A stretch of 64,000 nucleotides of DNA from Piscinibacter gummiphilus (GTDB taxonomy: Bacteria; Pseudomonadota; Gammaproteobacteria; Burkholderiales; Burkholderiaceae_C): positions 1,103,001 through 1,167,000 of the forward strand of contig NZ_CP136336.1 of the NCBI RefSeq assembly GCF_032681285.1, read 5' to 3'. The position numbers and the translations under genes were made by a program. Of the stretch, positions 18,143 to 27,302 are shown piece after piece (position 1 is the first letter of the stretch; the number at the start of each line of letters is the position of its first letter). A model generated the notes under the pieces. It saw only the letters and a program-made list of their open reading frames with translations, searched no databases and was not told where the DNA came from.

Positions 18143-19159
18143 ATGACGACTTCCTTCCTCCGCACGCTTGCGGCGGCTCTGCTGGCCACCGGCGCGCTCG
18201 GCGCGCAGGCCCAGGTGCTCAACCTCTACACCGCCCGCCACTACCAGACCGACGAGGCGCTGTACGCCAACTTCACCAAAGAAACCGGCATCAAGATCAA
18301 CCGCATCGAGGGCAAGGAAGACGAGTTGCTCGAGCGCATCAAGAACGAAGGCGCCAGCTCCCCGGCCGACGTGTTCATCACCGTCGACGCCTCGCGCCTG
18401 GAGATCGCCGACAAGGCCGGCGTGTTCGCCCCCGTGCAGAGCAAGCTGCTCGACGCGCGTGTGCCCGCGCACCTGCGCACCGCCAACTGGCTGGCCTTCT
18501 CGACCCGCGCCCGTGTGATCGTCTACAACGCCAAGACGATCAAGCCCGAGTGGGTGCAGACCTACGAAGACCTGGCCGACCCGCGCCTGAAGGGCCAGAT
18601 CTGCGTGCGCTCCGGCTCGCACCCCTACAACCTCTCGCTGGGCGCCGCGCTGATCGCGCACCACGGCGAAGCCAAGACCGAAGAGTGGGCCAAGGGCGTG
18701 GTGGCGAACCTCGCCCGCGCACCCAAGGGCGGCGACACCGACCAGCTGCGCGCCGTGGCCGCCGGCGAGTGCGGCGTGGCGATCTCCAACAGCTACTACG
18801 TCGCCCGCCTGATGCGCTCGACCAAGCCCGAAGACGTGAAGGACATGGCCGCGCTCACCGTCGTGTGGCCCAACCAGAAGACCTGGGGCACGCACGTCAA
18901 CGTGTCGGGTGGCGGCCTCGTGAAGACCTCGCCCAACAAGGCCAACGCGGTCAAGTTCCTCGAATACCTGGCGAGCGATTCGGCGCAGACCTATTTCGCC
19001 GATGGCAACAACGAATGGCCGGTGGTGAAGAGCGCCTCGGTGAAGAACCCGGCGCTCGACAAGCTCGGGCCGTTCAAGGCCGACGAGACGCCTCTCGCGA
19101 AGTGGGCGCCGAACACGGCTGCAGCGCAGAAGGTGTTCGACCGCGCGGGGTGGCGCTGA
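18143..19159 (+). CDS. fbpA: Periplasmic iron(III)-binding protein of ABC transporter
   Basis: The 338-residue solute-binding protein (class of FbpA/FutA) has a cleavable Sec signal (MTTSFLRTLAAALLATGALGAQAQ) and then LNLYTARHYQTDEALY, the usual start of bacterial transferrin-like receptors. The tyrosine pair in SNSYYVARL is the expected ferric-ion ligand site. Start ATG 18143 leaves a standard signal peptide; the 24 upstream in-frame codons do not. Permease and ATPase follow at 19466-22248 but not in the same orientation. It is followed by two structured repeats. Confidence 0.92.
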   Translation: MTTSFLRTLAAALLATGALGAQAQVLNLYTARHYQTDEALYANFTKETGIKINRIEGKEDELLERIKNEGASSPADVFITVDASRLEIADKAGVFAPVQSKLLDARVPAHLRTANWLAFSTRARVIVYNAKTIKPEWVQTYEDLADPRLKGQICVRSGSHPYNLSLGAALIAHHGEAKTEEWAKGVVANLARAPKGGDTDQLRAVAAGECGVAISNSYYVARLMRSTKPEDVKDMAALTVVWPNQKTWGTHVNVSGGGLVKTSPNKANAVKFLEYLASDSAQTYFADGNNEWPVVKSASVKNPALDKLGPFKADETPLAKWAPNTAAAQKVFDRAGWR

Positions 19160-19175
19160 GCGGAAATTGAGCGAG

Positions 19176-19284
19176 CCCTCGGCGGTGGGGTATCGCATTC
19201 CGCTCATGTCCCCCGACGTGGACCACTCTCGTGGTCCACGTCTCCTCCTTTACTTCGCTCCATGCGACACCCCACCACCGAGGG
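19176..19284 (-). repeat. Structured repeat, copy A (nested stem-loops)
   Basis: Outer arms 19176-19197 and 19263-19284 pair over 20 of 22 bases; inside, an 11-bp perfect stem with a 4-base loop occupies 19216-19241 (ACGTGGACCAC). Read on the minus strand, the unpaired flanks are GAAGTAAAGGAGGAG before the inner stem and GGGGGACATGAGCGGA after it. These flanks recur in copy B at 19331-19442 in inverted orientation while all stem sequences differ. It lies 16 bp after fbpA and may also end transcription. No known family is recognised. Confidence 0.8.
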
Positions 19285-19330
19285 CCGGTACGACCTGAGC
19301 ACTTCCTTCCTCGTGTGGCAGTGTGTGTCG

Positions 19331-19442
19331 CAACGCGGGCTCAGGGGGAGGGGCGCAGTGAAGTAAAGGAAGAAATTGATGAACGCGGTAGCGTTCATCA
19401 AGGAGGGACATGAACGGAGCCCCTCCCCCTGAGCCCGCGTTG
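19331..19442 (+). repeat. Structured repeat, copy B (nested stem-loops)
   Basis: Outer arms 19331-19354 and 19419-19442 are a perfect 24-bp inverted repeat; the inner stem 19376-19386/19391-19401 (TTGATGAACGC) is a perfect 11-bp stem with a 4-base loop. The unpaired flanks, GAAGTAAAGGAAGAA before and GGAGGGACATGAACGGA after the inner stem, match copy A read on the other strand. The same stem length and loop size with entirely different paired bases indicates selection on structure. The 46 bp between the copies hold nothing recognisable. Confidence 0.85.
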
Positions 19443-19465
19443 TGGCTCAGACCGCGACACGAAAT

Positions 19466-21121
19466 TCACCCGCGATCCTTCGCGATCTGCCGACACAGCA
19501 CGATCATCGGCAGCAGCCCCACCACGACGATCGCGAGCGACGCCGTCGAGGCTTCCGCCAGCCGCTCGTCCGACGCGAGCCGATAGGCCTGCGTCGCCAG
19601 CGTGTCGAAGTTGAAGGGCCTCATCACGAGCGTAGCCGGGAGCTCCTTCATCACGTCGATGAAGACCAGCAGCCCCGCCGTGAGCAGGCCGCGCCGCAGC
19701 AGCGGCACGTGCACCCGCATCAGCGTGCGCGCCGGGGTGAGGCCGAGGCTGCGGGCGGCGTCGTCCATGTGCGGCGTGACGCGGTGCAGGGCCGAGTCGA
19801 CCGTCTGCAGCGCGGCGGTGAGAAAGCGCACCACGCAGGCGAACACCAGTGCGGCGATGCTGCCGGTGATGAGCAGGCCGACCTGCCAGCCGAAGCTCTC
19901 GCGCAGCCAGAGGGCGAGTGCGTTGTCGAGCCGCGCCACCGGGATCAACACCCCCACCGCGATCACCGAGCCGGGCAGCGCATAGCCCATGCCGGCCGCC
20001 CAATGCGCGCTGCGGGCGATGGGGCCGGGGTCGAGCCGGCGTGCGTAGGCCACGAGCAGGGCGAGGGTCACCGCGATGGCGGCGGTGAGACCCGACACCA
20101 CCAGGCTGTTGCGTGCGAGTTCGAAGAAGCGTGCACCGAACTGCGCGTCGCCGTCGGTGAGCGCCATGTGCAGCAGCACGCCGCTCGGCAGGAGAAAGCC
20201 CATCAGCAGCGGCACGCAGCAGGCCGCGAACGCCAGTGCCGCGCGCCAGCCGCGCAAGCGCGCGCCGCGCGGCGGCTGCGGGCGCAGGCCCGGCCCGTGG
20301 TAGCGGGCACGCCCGCGCGACAGCCGCTCCAGCGCCAGCACCAGCAGCACGAAGCCCAGCAGGCACATGGAGAGCTGGGCCGCGGCGGCGCGGTCGCCGA
20401 GCGAGAACCAGGCGCGGTAGATGCCGGTGGTGAAGGTCTGCACGGCGAAGTACGACACCGTGCCGTAGTCGGCCAGCGTCTCCATCAGCGAGAGGGCCAC
20501 GCCCGCGGCGATGGCCGGCCGCGCCATCGGGACCGACAGCCGCAGGAAGCTCTGCCACGGCGTGAGGCCGAGCGAGCGGCCGGCCTCCATCACGCCGCCG
20601 CCGCGCTCGAGGAAAGCCGTGCGCGCCAGCATGTAGACGTAGGGGTAGAGCACGCAGATGAACATCGCCACCGCGCCGCCGGTGCTGCGCACGTCGGGGA
20701 ACCAGTAGTCGGCGCGGCTCCAGCCGAACGCGTCGCGCAGGCCGCGTTGCACGGGGCCTGCGAACTGCAGCAGGTCGGTGTAGGTGTAGGCCATCACGTA
20801 GGCCGGCATCGCCAGCGGCAGCACCAGCAGCCATTCGAAGTGGCGGCGGCCGAAGAAGTCGAGGTGCGTCACCAGCCAGGCAGCACCCACGCCGAGCAGC
20901 GCCACGCCGACGCCCACGCCCACGCAAAGCACGAGGCTCGTCATCAGGTATTCGGGCAGCAGCGTGGCCACGAGGTGGGCCCAGGTGCCGCCGGTGCCGG
21001 CGTTGAAGAGGCTGGTGGCCACCGACACCACCGGCACCGCCACGACGGCGGCGATGACGAGGCTCCACCAGGTCAGCCAGCGGGTGGGATGCAGGGCGTT
21101 GGAGATCGGAAGCGAGGTCAT
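19466..21121 (-). CDS. fbpB: Iron(III) ABC transporter permease (fused two-domain type)
   Basis: The 551-residue inner-membrane protein is a duplicated permease with about 12 helices, as in FbpB/ThiP-type systems. Each half contains an EAA-loop that docks the ATPase: EAGRSLGLTPWQSFLRL in the first and DAARSLGLTPARTLMRV in the second. Start ATG 21119-21121 gives the short cytoplasmic N-terminus MTSLPISNALHPTRW. It is transcribed away from fbpC and toward fbpA, so the three genes cannot form a single operon. Confidence 0.93.
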   Translation of the reverse strand: MTSLPISNALHPTRWLTWWSLVIAAVVAVPVVSVATSLFNAGTGGTWAHLVATLLPEYLMTSLVLCVGVGVGVALLGVGAAWLVTHLDFFGRRHFEWLLVLPLAMPAYVMAYTYTDLLQFAGPVQRGLRDAFGWSRADYWFPDVRSTGGAVAMFICVLYPYVYMLARTAFLERGGGVMEAGRSLGLTPWQSFLRLSVPMARPAIAAGVALSLMETLADYGTVSYFAVQTFTTGIYRAWFSLGDRAAAAQLSMCLLGFVLLVLALERLSRGRARYHGPGLRPQPPRGARLRGWRAALAFAACCVPLLMGFLLPSGVLLHMALTDGDAQFGARFFELARNSLVVSGLTAAIAVTLALLVAYARRLDPGPIARSAHWAAGMGYALPGSVIAVGVLIPVARLDNALALWLRESFGWQVGLLITGSIAALVFACVVRFLTAALQTVDSALHRVTPHMDDAARSLGLTPARTLMRVHVPLLRRGLLTAGLLVFIDVMKELPATLVMRPFNFDTLATQAYRLASDERLAEASTASLAIVVVGLLPMIVLCRQIAKDRG

Positions 21122-21171
21122 GGCGGGCCGCGGGCAGTGTAAGGTGCGCCCCTGTCCTCGCTCCTTGCCTC

Positions 21172-22248
<1,077 letters not shown>

Positions 22249-22252
22249 AGGC

Positions 22253-22909
22253 TCACTTCGTGGCGGGTCGGCTGGAGAAGGCGGTCAGCAAGCCGAGGCC
22301 GATGAACGATGCCCCCGCGGCACGCTGGCCCCAGCGTGCGTGCTTGCCGAGCTGGCCGATGCGAGGCGCCACGAGGCTCGCAGCGAGCACGTAGAAGAGA
22401 TCGGTGCACGCGGCCACCGCCACGAAGCTTGCGCCGAGCGCCAGGCTTTGCGCGAGCGGCGACGCCTGGGCGGTCATGAACTGCGGCAGGAAGGCGGCGA
22501 AGAAAAGCGCCGTCTTCGGGTTCAGCAGCGCGACGACAAAGCCATCGCGAAAGATGCGCCAGCGTTTCAGCGGCTCGACATGCGTATTGCTCGCGGTGGT
22601 TGCGCTGCCAGCCGAGCGCAGCATCTTCACGCCCATCACGATGAGGTAGGCGGCGCCGGCCCACTTCACCACCGTGAATGCCGCCGACGAGACGGCGAAG
22701 AGCGCGGCGAGGCCCACCGCCGCGCCGATGGCGTTGCCTAGGTTGCCAAGCGCCACGCCGGCCACCGAGGCGAGCCCCGAGCTGCGCCCTTGCGAGAGCG
22801 TGCGCGCGAGGATGTAGACCACCGCCGGGCCGGGCGTGATCGCGAGGATGAAGCTGGCCGTGAGGAAGGCCAGCAGCAGCGGCAGCGGGGGCAGCAGGTC
22901 GTGCAGCAT
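22253..22909 (-). CDS. LysE/RhtB-family amino acid exporter
   Basis: The 218-residue inner-membrane protein has about six helices and the family signature FILAITPGPAVVYILARTLSQGRSSG near the N-terminus, followed by GVALGNLGNAIGAAVGLAAL and LNPKTALFFAAFLPQF. Members export amino acids or homoserine lactones; the substrate cannot be told from sequence. Start ATG 22909 gives MLHDLLPPLPLLLAFLTA. It ends 4 bp from the convergent fbpC and is divergent from a Bug receptor. Confidence 0.9.
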   Translation of the reverse strand: MLHDLLPPLPLLLAFLTASFILAITPGPAVVYILARTLSQGRSSGLASVAGVALGNLGNAIGAAVGLAALFAVSSAAFTVVKWAGAAYLIVMGVKMLRSAGSATTASNTHVEPLKRWRIFRDGFVVALLNPKTALFFAAFLPQFMTAQASPLAQSLALGASFVAVAACTDLFYVLAASLVAPRIGQLGKHARWGQRAAGASFIGLGLLTAFSSRPATK

Positions 22910-23057
22910 GGGGGATCTCCGAGGGGCGGATGGCACGAGTATCGCCCGCTGTGCCGCGCTTGTTTCGCCGCGCGGAACAGCTGCGGGGAAGCACTCACTG
23001 GCGTGCCGATCGTTGGGTGTGAAGATGCAGCGCATCCCCCTCACTGGAGAGCCTTCC

Positions 23058-24032
23058 ATGCAACGCCGAGACTTCATTCGTTTTGCCGGTGCCGCGGCCG
23101 CGACCAGCAGCATCGCCGGCCCGCTGCACGCGCAGGCGAGCTTCCCCAGCCAGCCCATCAAGCTGCTGCTCGCCTTTGCGGCCGGTGGCTCCACCGACGC
23201 GATGTTCCGCGTGATGGCCGACAACGCCTCGCCCCTCTTCGGCCAGACCGTGATCGTGGAGGCGAAGCCGGGTGGCGGCGGCACGATGGCCGGCCAGCTG
23301 CTGCTGCAGGCCAAGCCCGATGGCTACACGCTCGCGCAGCTGCCGATCAGCGTCTTCCGCCTGCCGTACACGCAGAAGATCACCTGGAACCCGGTCACCG
23401 AGTTCAGCTACGTGATCGGCATCACCGGCTACTCGTTTGGCATCGCGGTGCCGGCCGATTCGCCGATCAAGACCTGGGCCGACCTGGTGGCGTGGGCCAA
23501 GGCCAACCCCGGCAAGCTCACCTACGCCACGAGCGGCATCTACACCACGCCACACCTGACGATGGAAGACATCTCGCACCGCCTCGGCATCGAGATGAAT
23601 CACATCCCGTACAAGGGCATGGCCGAGATCATCCCCGCCATCCTCGGCGGGCAGGTGATGGCAGTGGCCGACAGCATCGGCTTCGGCCCGCACGTGGTGA
23701 GCGGCAAGCTGCGCCTCCTGTGCACCTGGGGCGCGACGCGGGCGAAGAAGTTTCCGGATGCGCCGACGCTCACCGAACTCGGCGTCCCCATCGTGCAGAA
23801 CTCGCCCTACGGGCTGGTCGGCCCCAAGGGCATGGACCCGGCCGTCGTGAAGAAGCTGCACGACACCTTCAAGCGCGCGATCGAGATGAACAACCACATC
23901 GAGGTGATGGGCCGCTACGACCAGGAGCTGCTGTACATGTCGCCCGAGCAATACCGCAAGTTCGCCGAAGACACGATGGCGCGCGAGAAGGTGGTGATCG
24001 AGCGGCTGAAGGCGACGGGGAAGGTGACCTGA
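23058..24032 (+). CDS. Bug-family periplasmic solute receptor (TTT type)
   Basis: The 324-residue receptor has a signal MQRRDFIRFAGAAAATSSIAG with twin arginine (RRDFIR) and then FPSQPIKLLLAFAAGGSTDAMFR, the usual Bug N-terminus. PHLTMEDISHRLGIEMNHIPYKG is the second-domain signature. These proteins bind carboxylates, amides or aromatic acids and feed tripartite tricarboxylate transporters, but no membrane components lie nearby, as is common for this expanded family in Burkholderiales. Ligand unknown. Confidence 0.9.
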   Translation: MQRRDFIRFAGAAAATSSIAGPLHAQASFPSQPIKLLLAFAAGGSTDAMFRVMADNASPLFGQTVIVEAKPGGGGTMAGQLLLQAKPDGYTLAQLPISVFRLPYTQKITWNPVTEFSYVIGITGYSFGIAVPADSPIKTWADLVAWAKANPGKLTYATSGIYTTPHLTMEDISHRLGIEMNHIPYKGMAEIIPAILGGQVMAVADSIGFGPHVVSGKLRLLCTWGATRAKKFPDAPTLTELGVPIVQNSPYGLVGPKGMDPAVVKKLHDTFKRAIEMNNHIEVMGRYDQELLYMSPEQYRKFAEDTMAREKVVIERLKATGKVT

Positions 24033-24111
24033 GTCAGAGACCAACGGCGCGCGGCTCGGCTATTCTTCTGTCTGCCTTGCCGTTTTCGAGAGCAGGTATT
24101 CAGGGGGAATC

Positions 24112-24699
24112 ATGAGCCGTCGCGTCGTCATCGTTGTTTCGAGTTTGCTGTTGAGCCTGGGGCTGACCGGCTGCCTGTTCTTCGGCTTTGCCACAGTGGG
24201 CGGCACGCTGACCGGCCTGCCCAGCGGCACGAGCGTGGTCCTGCAGAACAATGGCAAGGACAACCTCACGCTCACGCAGAACGGCCGCTTCACTTTCAAC
24301 AACACGCTGGATGATGGGGATGACTACAACGTCACCGTGCTGACCGATCCGGCGGGTGCTCAATGCACACCGTCCAACAACACCGGGACGATCAACTCCA
24401 AGGGCGATGACGTCGAGAACGTGCTGGTGACTTGCACCGCTACCGGAAACATCACTGGGACAGTCACAGGAGTGCCCGCAGGCACCGCGGCCACGTTGCT
24501 GTTGACCCTGCCGAGCAGCACTGCCACCTTGGTGGTTTCGGCCGACGGCAACTTTGCTTTCTCGGGCATCCAGCCGAATGGCACTCACTACGTCGTGACG
24601 GTGCAAACGCCTCCTGCCGGCCGGACCTGCACCGTTCAGAATGGCGACGCGAATATCGCCACGGGCACGCCGACCAACATCATCATCACCTGCAGCTGA
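24112..24699 (+). CDS. Lipoprotein built of two tandem repeats
   Basis: The 195-residue protein has a signal with lipobox LTGC (residues 18-21) and then two homologous units of about 80 residues: GGTLTGLPSGTSVVLQNNG...VENVLVTC and GTVTGVPAGTAATLLLTLP...PTNIIITC. Each ends in a cysteine and contains a second one (AQCTPS, RTCTVQ), suggesting one disulfide per unit. The units resemble carboxypeptidase-regulatory/Ig-like beta modules found in surface proteins. Base composition is clearly AT-richer than neighbours, hinting at later acquisition. The stop abuts the ureC stop. Confidence 0.8.
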   Translation: MSRRVVIVVSSLLLSLGLTGCLFFGFATVGGTLTGLPSGTSVVLQNNGKDNLTLTQNGRFTFNNTLDDGDDYNVTVLTDPAGAQCTPSNNTGTINSKGDDVENVLVTCTATGNITGTVTGVPAGTAATLLLTLPSSTATLVVSADGNFAFSGIQPNGTHYVVTVQTPPAGRTCTVQNGDANIATGTPTNIIITCS

Positions 24700-26415
24700 T
24701 CAGAAGAGAAAGTACTTCTGCGCCATCGGCAGCACCGTGGCCGGCTCGCAGGTGAGCAGCTGGCCATCGGCGCGCACCTCGTAGGTCTGGGCGTCGACCT
24801 CGATCTTCGGCGTGCCGCTGTTGTGGACCATGTCGGCCTTGCCGATCTTGCGGGTGTTCTTCACCGCGACGGCACGGCGCTGCAAGCCGAGCTTCTCCGG
24901 CACACCGAGGTCGAGCGCGGCCTGTGACACGAAGGTCACGCTGGTCGCGTTCATCGCGCTGCCGAAGCTTGCAAACATCGGCCGGTAGTGCACCGGCTGA
25001 GGCGTGGGGATCGACGCGTTCGGGTCGCCCATCGCCGCTGCTGCAATCGCGCCACCTTTCAGGATGAGCGACGGCTTCACACCGAAGAACGCCGGCTTCC
25101 ACACCACCAGGTCGGCCAGCTTGCCCACTTCCACCGAGCCCACCTCGTGCGAGATGCCCTGCGTGATGGCCGGGTTGATCGTGTACTTGGCGATGTAGCG
25201 CTTGACGCGGAAGTTGTCGTGCCGCGCGTTGTCTTCGGGCAGCGTGCCGCGCTGCTGCTTCATCTTGTCGGCCGTCTGCCAGGTGCGGATGATGACCTCG
25301 CCCACGCGGCCCATCGCCTGGCTGTCGCTCGACATCATCGAGAACACGCCCACGTCGTGCAGGATGTCTTCGGCCGCAATCGTCTCGCGGCGGATGCGGC
25401 TCTCGGCAAACGCCAGGTCTTCGGCGATGCTCGCATCGAGGTGGTGGCACACCATCAGCATGTCGAGGTGCTCGTCGATGGTGTTCACCGTGTACGGCAT
25501 CGTCGGGTTGGTCGACGAGGGCAGCACGTTGGGCAAGCCCGCGCACTTGATGATGTCGGGCGCGTGGCCGCCACCCGCGCCTTCGGTGTGGAAGGTCGCA
25601 ATCGTGCGGCCCTTGAAGGCGGCGATGGTGTCTTCGACGAAGCCCGATTCGTTGAGCGTGTCGGTGTGGATGGTGATCTGCACGTCGTGCCGCTCGGCCA
25701 CGCTCAGGCAATTGTCGATGGCCGCGGGCGTGGTGCCCCAGTCCTCGTGCAGCTTCAGCCCATAGGCGCCGGCTTCGATCTGCTCGTCGAGCGCGCCCGG
25801 CAGGCTCGCATTGCCCTTGCCCTGGAAACCCAGGTTCATCGGGAAGCTCTCGGCCGCCTTGAGCATCTGGTGGATGTGCCACGGGCCGGGCGTGCAGGTG
25901 GTGGCGAAGGTGCCGGTGGCGGGGCCGGTGCCACCGCCGAGCATCGTCGTCACGCCGCTCATCAGCGCTTCTTCGATCTGCTGCGGGCAGATGAAGTGGA
26001 TGTGCGTGTCGATGCCGCCAGCGGTGACGATATTGCCTTCGCCCGCGATGATCTCGGTGCCCGGGCCGATGATGATGTCGACCCCCGGCTGCACGTCGGG
26101 GTTGCCGGCCTTGCCGATGCCGCTGATGCGGCCGTGCTTCAGGCCGATGTCGGCCTTCACGATGCCCCAGTGGTCGATGATCAGCGCATTGGTGATCACG
26201 GTGTCGGCCACGTCCTTGGCGAGCCGCTGGCTCTGGCCCATGCCGTCGCGGATGGTCTTGCCGCCGCCGAACTTCACCTCTTCGCCGTAGGTGCCGGCGG
26301 CGAGGGTGAAGTCCTTTTCCACTTCGACGATGAGGCCGGTGTCGGCCAGGCGCACGCGGTCACCCGTGGTGGGGCCGAACATCTCGGCATAGGCGCGTCT
26401 TGTGATGGTTGCCAT
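24700..26415 (-). CDS. ureC: Urease subunit alpha (catalytic)
   Basis: UreC hydrolyses urea to ammonia and carbamate at a dinickel site. The 571-residue protein keeps all metal ligands: H138/H140 in DTHIHF, the carbamylated K221 in [10 protein letters not shown]250, H276, and D364 in SSDSQAMGR; the flap histidine is H324 in VCHHLDA. Length is canonical, so the enzyme looks intact. Start ATG 26415, 30 bp after ureB. In most Burkholderiales ureE follows directly; here ureE begins 6.7 kb further on. Confidence 0.98.
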   Translation of the reverse strand: MATITRRAYAEMFGPTTGDRVRLADTGLIVEVEKDFTLAAGTYGEEVKFGGGKTIRDGMGQSQRLAKDVADTVITNALIIDHWGIVKADIGLKHGRISGIGKAGNPDVQPGVDIIIGPGTEIIAGEGNIVTAGGIDTHIHFICPQQIEEALMSGVTTMLGGGTGPATGTFATTCTPGPWHIHQMLKAAESFPMNLGFQGKGNASLPGALDEQIEAGAYGLKLHEDWGTTPAAIDNCLSVAERHDVQITIHTDTLNESGFVEDTIAAFKGRTIATFHTEGAGGGHAPDIIKCAGLPNVLPSSTNPTMPYTVNTIDEHLDMLMVCHHLDASIAEDLAFAESRIRRETIAAEDILHDVGVFSMMSSDSQAMGRVGEVIIRTWQTADKMKQQRGTLPEDNARHDNFRVKRYIAKYTINPAITQGISHEVGSVEVGKLADLVVWKPAFFGVKPSLILKGGAIAAAAMGDPNASIPTPQPVHYRPMFASFGSAMNATSVTFVSQAALDLGVPEKLGLQRRAVAVKNTRKIGKADMVHNSGTPKIEVDAQTYEVRADGQLLTCEPATVLPMAQKYFLF

Positions 26416-26445
26416 GTCGGAGTCTTGTTCGTTGAGGAAGAAGGA

Positions 26446-26751
26446 TCAGAGCGCGCCCTGCACCAGGCCGCGAAAGCCATACACCTTGCGTTCGCCCGCA
26501 AAGTCCACCAGCTCCACCGTGCGCTGCTGCCCCGGCTCGAAGCGCACCGCGGTGCCTGAGGCGATGTTGAGCCGCATGCCGTGCGCCGCTTTGCGGTCGA
26601 ACCTCAGCGCGGCGTTGGTCTCGGCGAAGTGGTAGTGCGACCCGACCTGGATCGGCCGGTCGCCGGTGTTCTCGATCACGAGCGTGGCGGTGCGGCGGCC
26701 GGCGTTGAGCACGTGGTCGGGCCCGTCGGTGAAGAGCTCGCCGGGCGTCAT
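26446..26751 (-). CDS. ureB: Urease subunit beta
   Basis: The 101-residue structural subunit starts [19 protein letters not shown] and carries the typical [19 protein letters not shown] and [18 protein letters not shown]. It packs against UreC and UreA in the trimeric apoenzyme and helps shape the active-site flap. Its start overlaps the stop of the small membrane protein upstream (ATGA), showing translational coupling. Confidence 0.97.
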   Translation of the reverse strand: MTPGELFTDGPDHVLNAGRRTATLVIENTGDRPIQVGSHYHFAETNAALRFDRKAAHGMRLNIASGTAVRFEPGQQRTVELVDFAGERKVYGFRGLVQGAL

Positions 26752-26915
26752 CACTTTCTCCGGCTGAACCAGACCGCCGCGCCCACGAGCGCGAGCGTGA
26801 CGACGAAGCCCCAGGTGTCGGTGGCGTGCCAGTGGGTGCTGGGCGCGCCGTGGCCTTCGTGCGCGAAGGCGGGGGCCGCGAGGGCCAGCGAAATCAAAGC
26901 AGCAAGACGGCTCAT
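26751..26915 (-). CDS. 54-residue His-rich membrane protein in urease operon
   Basis: The product begins with a signal-like segment [18 protein letters not shown], followed by [15 protein letters not shown] with four histidines, a single membrane helix ([16 protein letters not shown]) and a basic end SRRK. If the signal is cleaved the mature protein is about 36 residues with its His-rich part in the periplasm. It sits between ureA (17 bp downstream of that stop) and ureB (ATGA overlap), so it is surely co-translated with urease subunits. No family is recognised; nickel handling is a guess from the histidines and the context. Confidence 0.75.
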   Translation of the reverse strand: MSRLAALISLALAAPAFAHEGHGAPSTHWHATDTWGFVVTLALVGAAVWFSRRK

Positions 26916-26932
26916 GTCGGTTGCTCCAGCAG

Positions 26933-27235
26933 TTATGCAATAGGTTGGTGCACGGTCACCAATTTGGTGCCGTCGGGAAAGGTCGCTTCGACCTGGATCT
27001 CGGGGATCAGCTCGGGGATGCCGTCCATCACGTCGTCGCGCGTGAGGATCGTCTTGCCCTCGCTCATCAGCGCTGCGACGGTCTTGCCGTCTCGCGCGCC
27101 TTCCATGATGGCGGCGCTGATCATCGCCACGGCTTCGGGGTAGTTGAGCTTGAGCCCCCGGGCCTTGCGGCGCTCGGCGAGCAGCGACGCGGTGAAGATC
27201 AGGAGCTTGTCTTTTTCGCGTGGAGTCAGTTCCAT
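26933..27235 (-). CDS. ureA: Urease subunit gamma
   Basis: The 100-residue gamma subunit shows the canonical [35 protein letters not shown] and the C-terminal [14 protein letters not shown]. It is the first structural gene of the ureA-(small protein)-ureB-ureC unit. ureD normally precedes it in this order; here the next gene upstream is the divergent symporter-kinase gene at 27303, only 67 bp away, so ureD is absent from this position. Confidence 0.97.
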   Translation of the reverse strand: MELTPREKDKLLIFTASLLAERRKARGLKLNYPEAVAMISAAIMEGARDGKTVAALMSEGKTILTRDDVMDGIPELIPEIQVEATFPDGTKLVTVHQPIA

Positions 27236-27302
27236 GATGGTGCGCAGGGCGAGCAGAGACCGGAAAAGTGCCGCATCTTAGGGCGCACCTTGCCTCGGTG
27301 GC

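Noticed and set aside
18029-19207. 392-codon minus-strand frame that starts in repeat copy A
   Set aside because: It is antisense to fbpA and starts within the conserved GGGACATGAGCGG block of the repeat; the block recurs without a coding frame in copy B.
19176-19442. Reading the two hairpins as plain terminators
   Set aside because: They may terminate transcription, but shared unpaired blocks with unrelated paired stems are not expected of ordinary terminators and there is no T-run.
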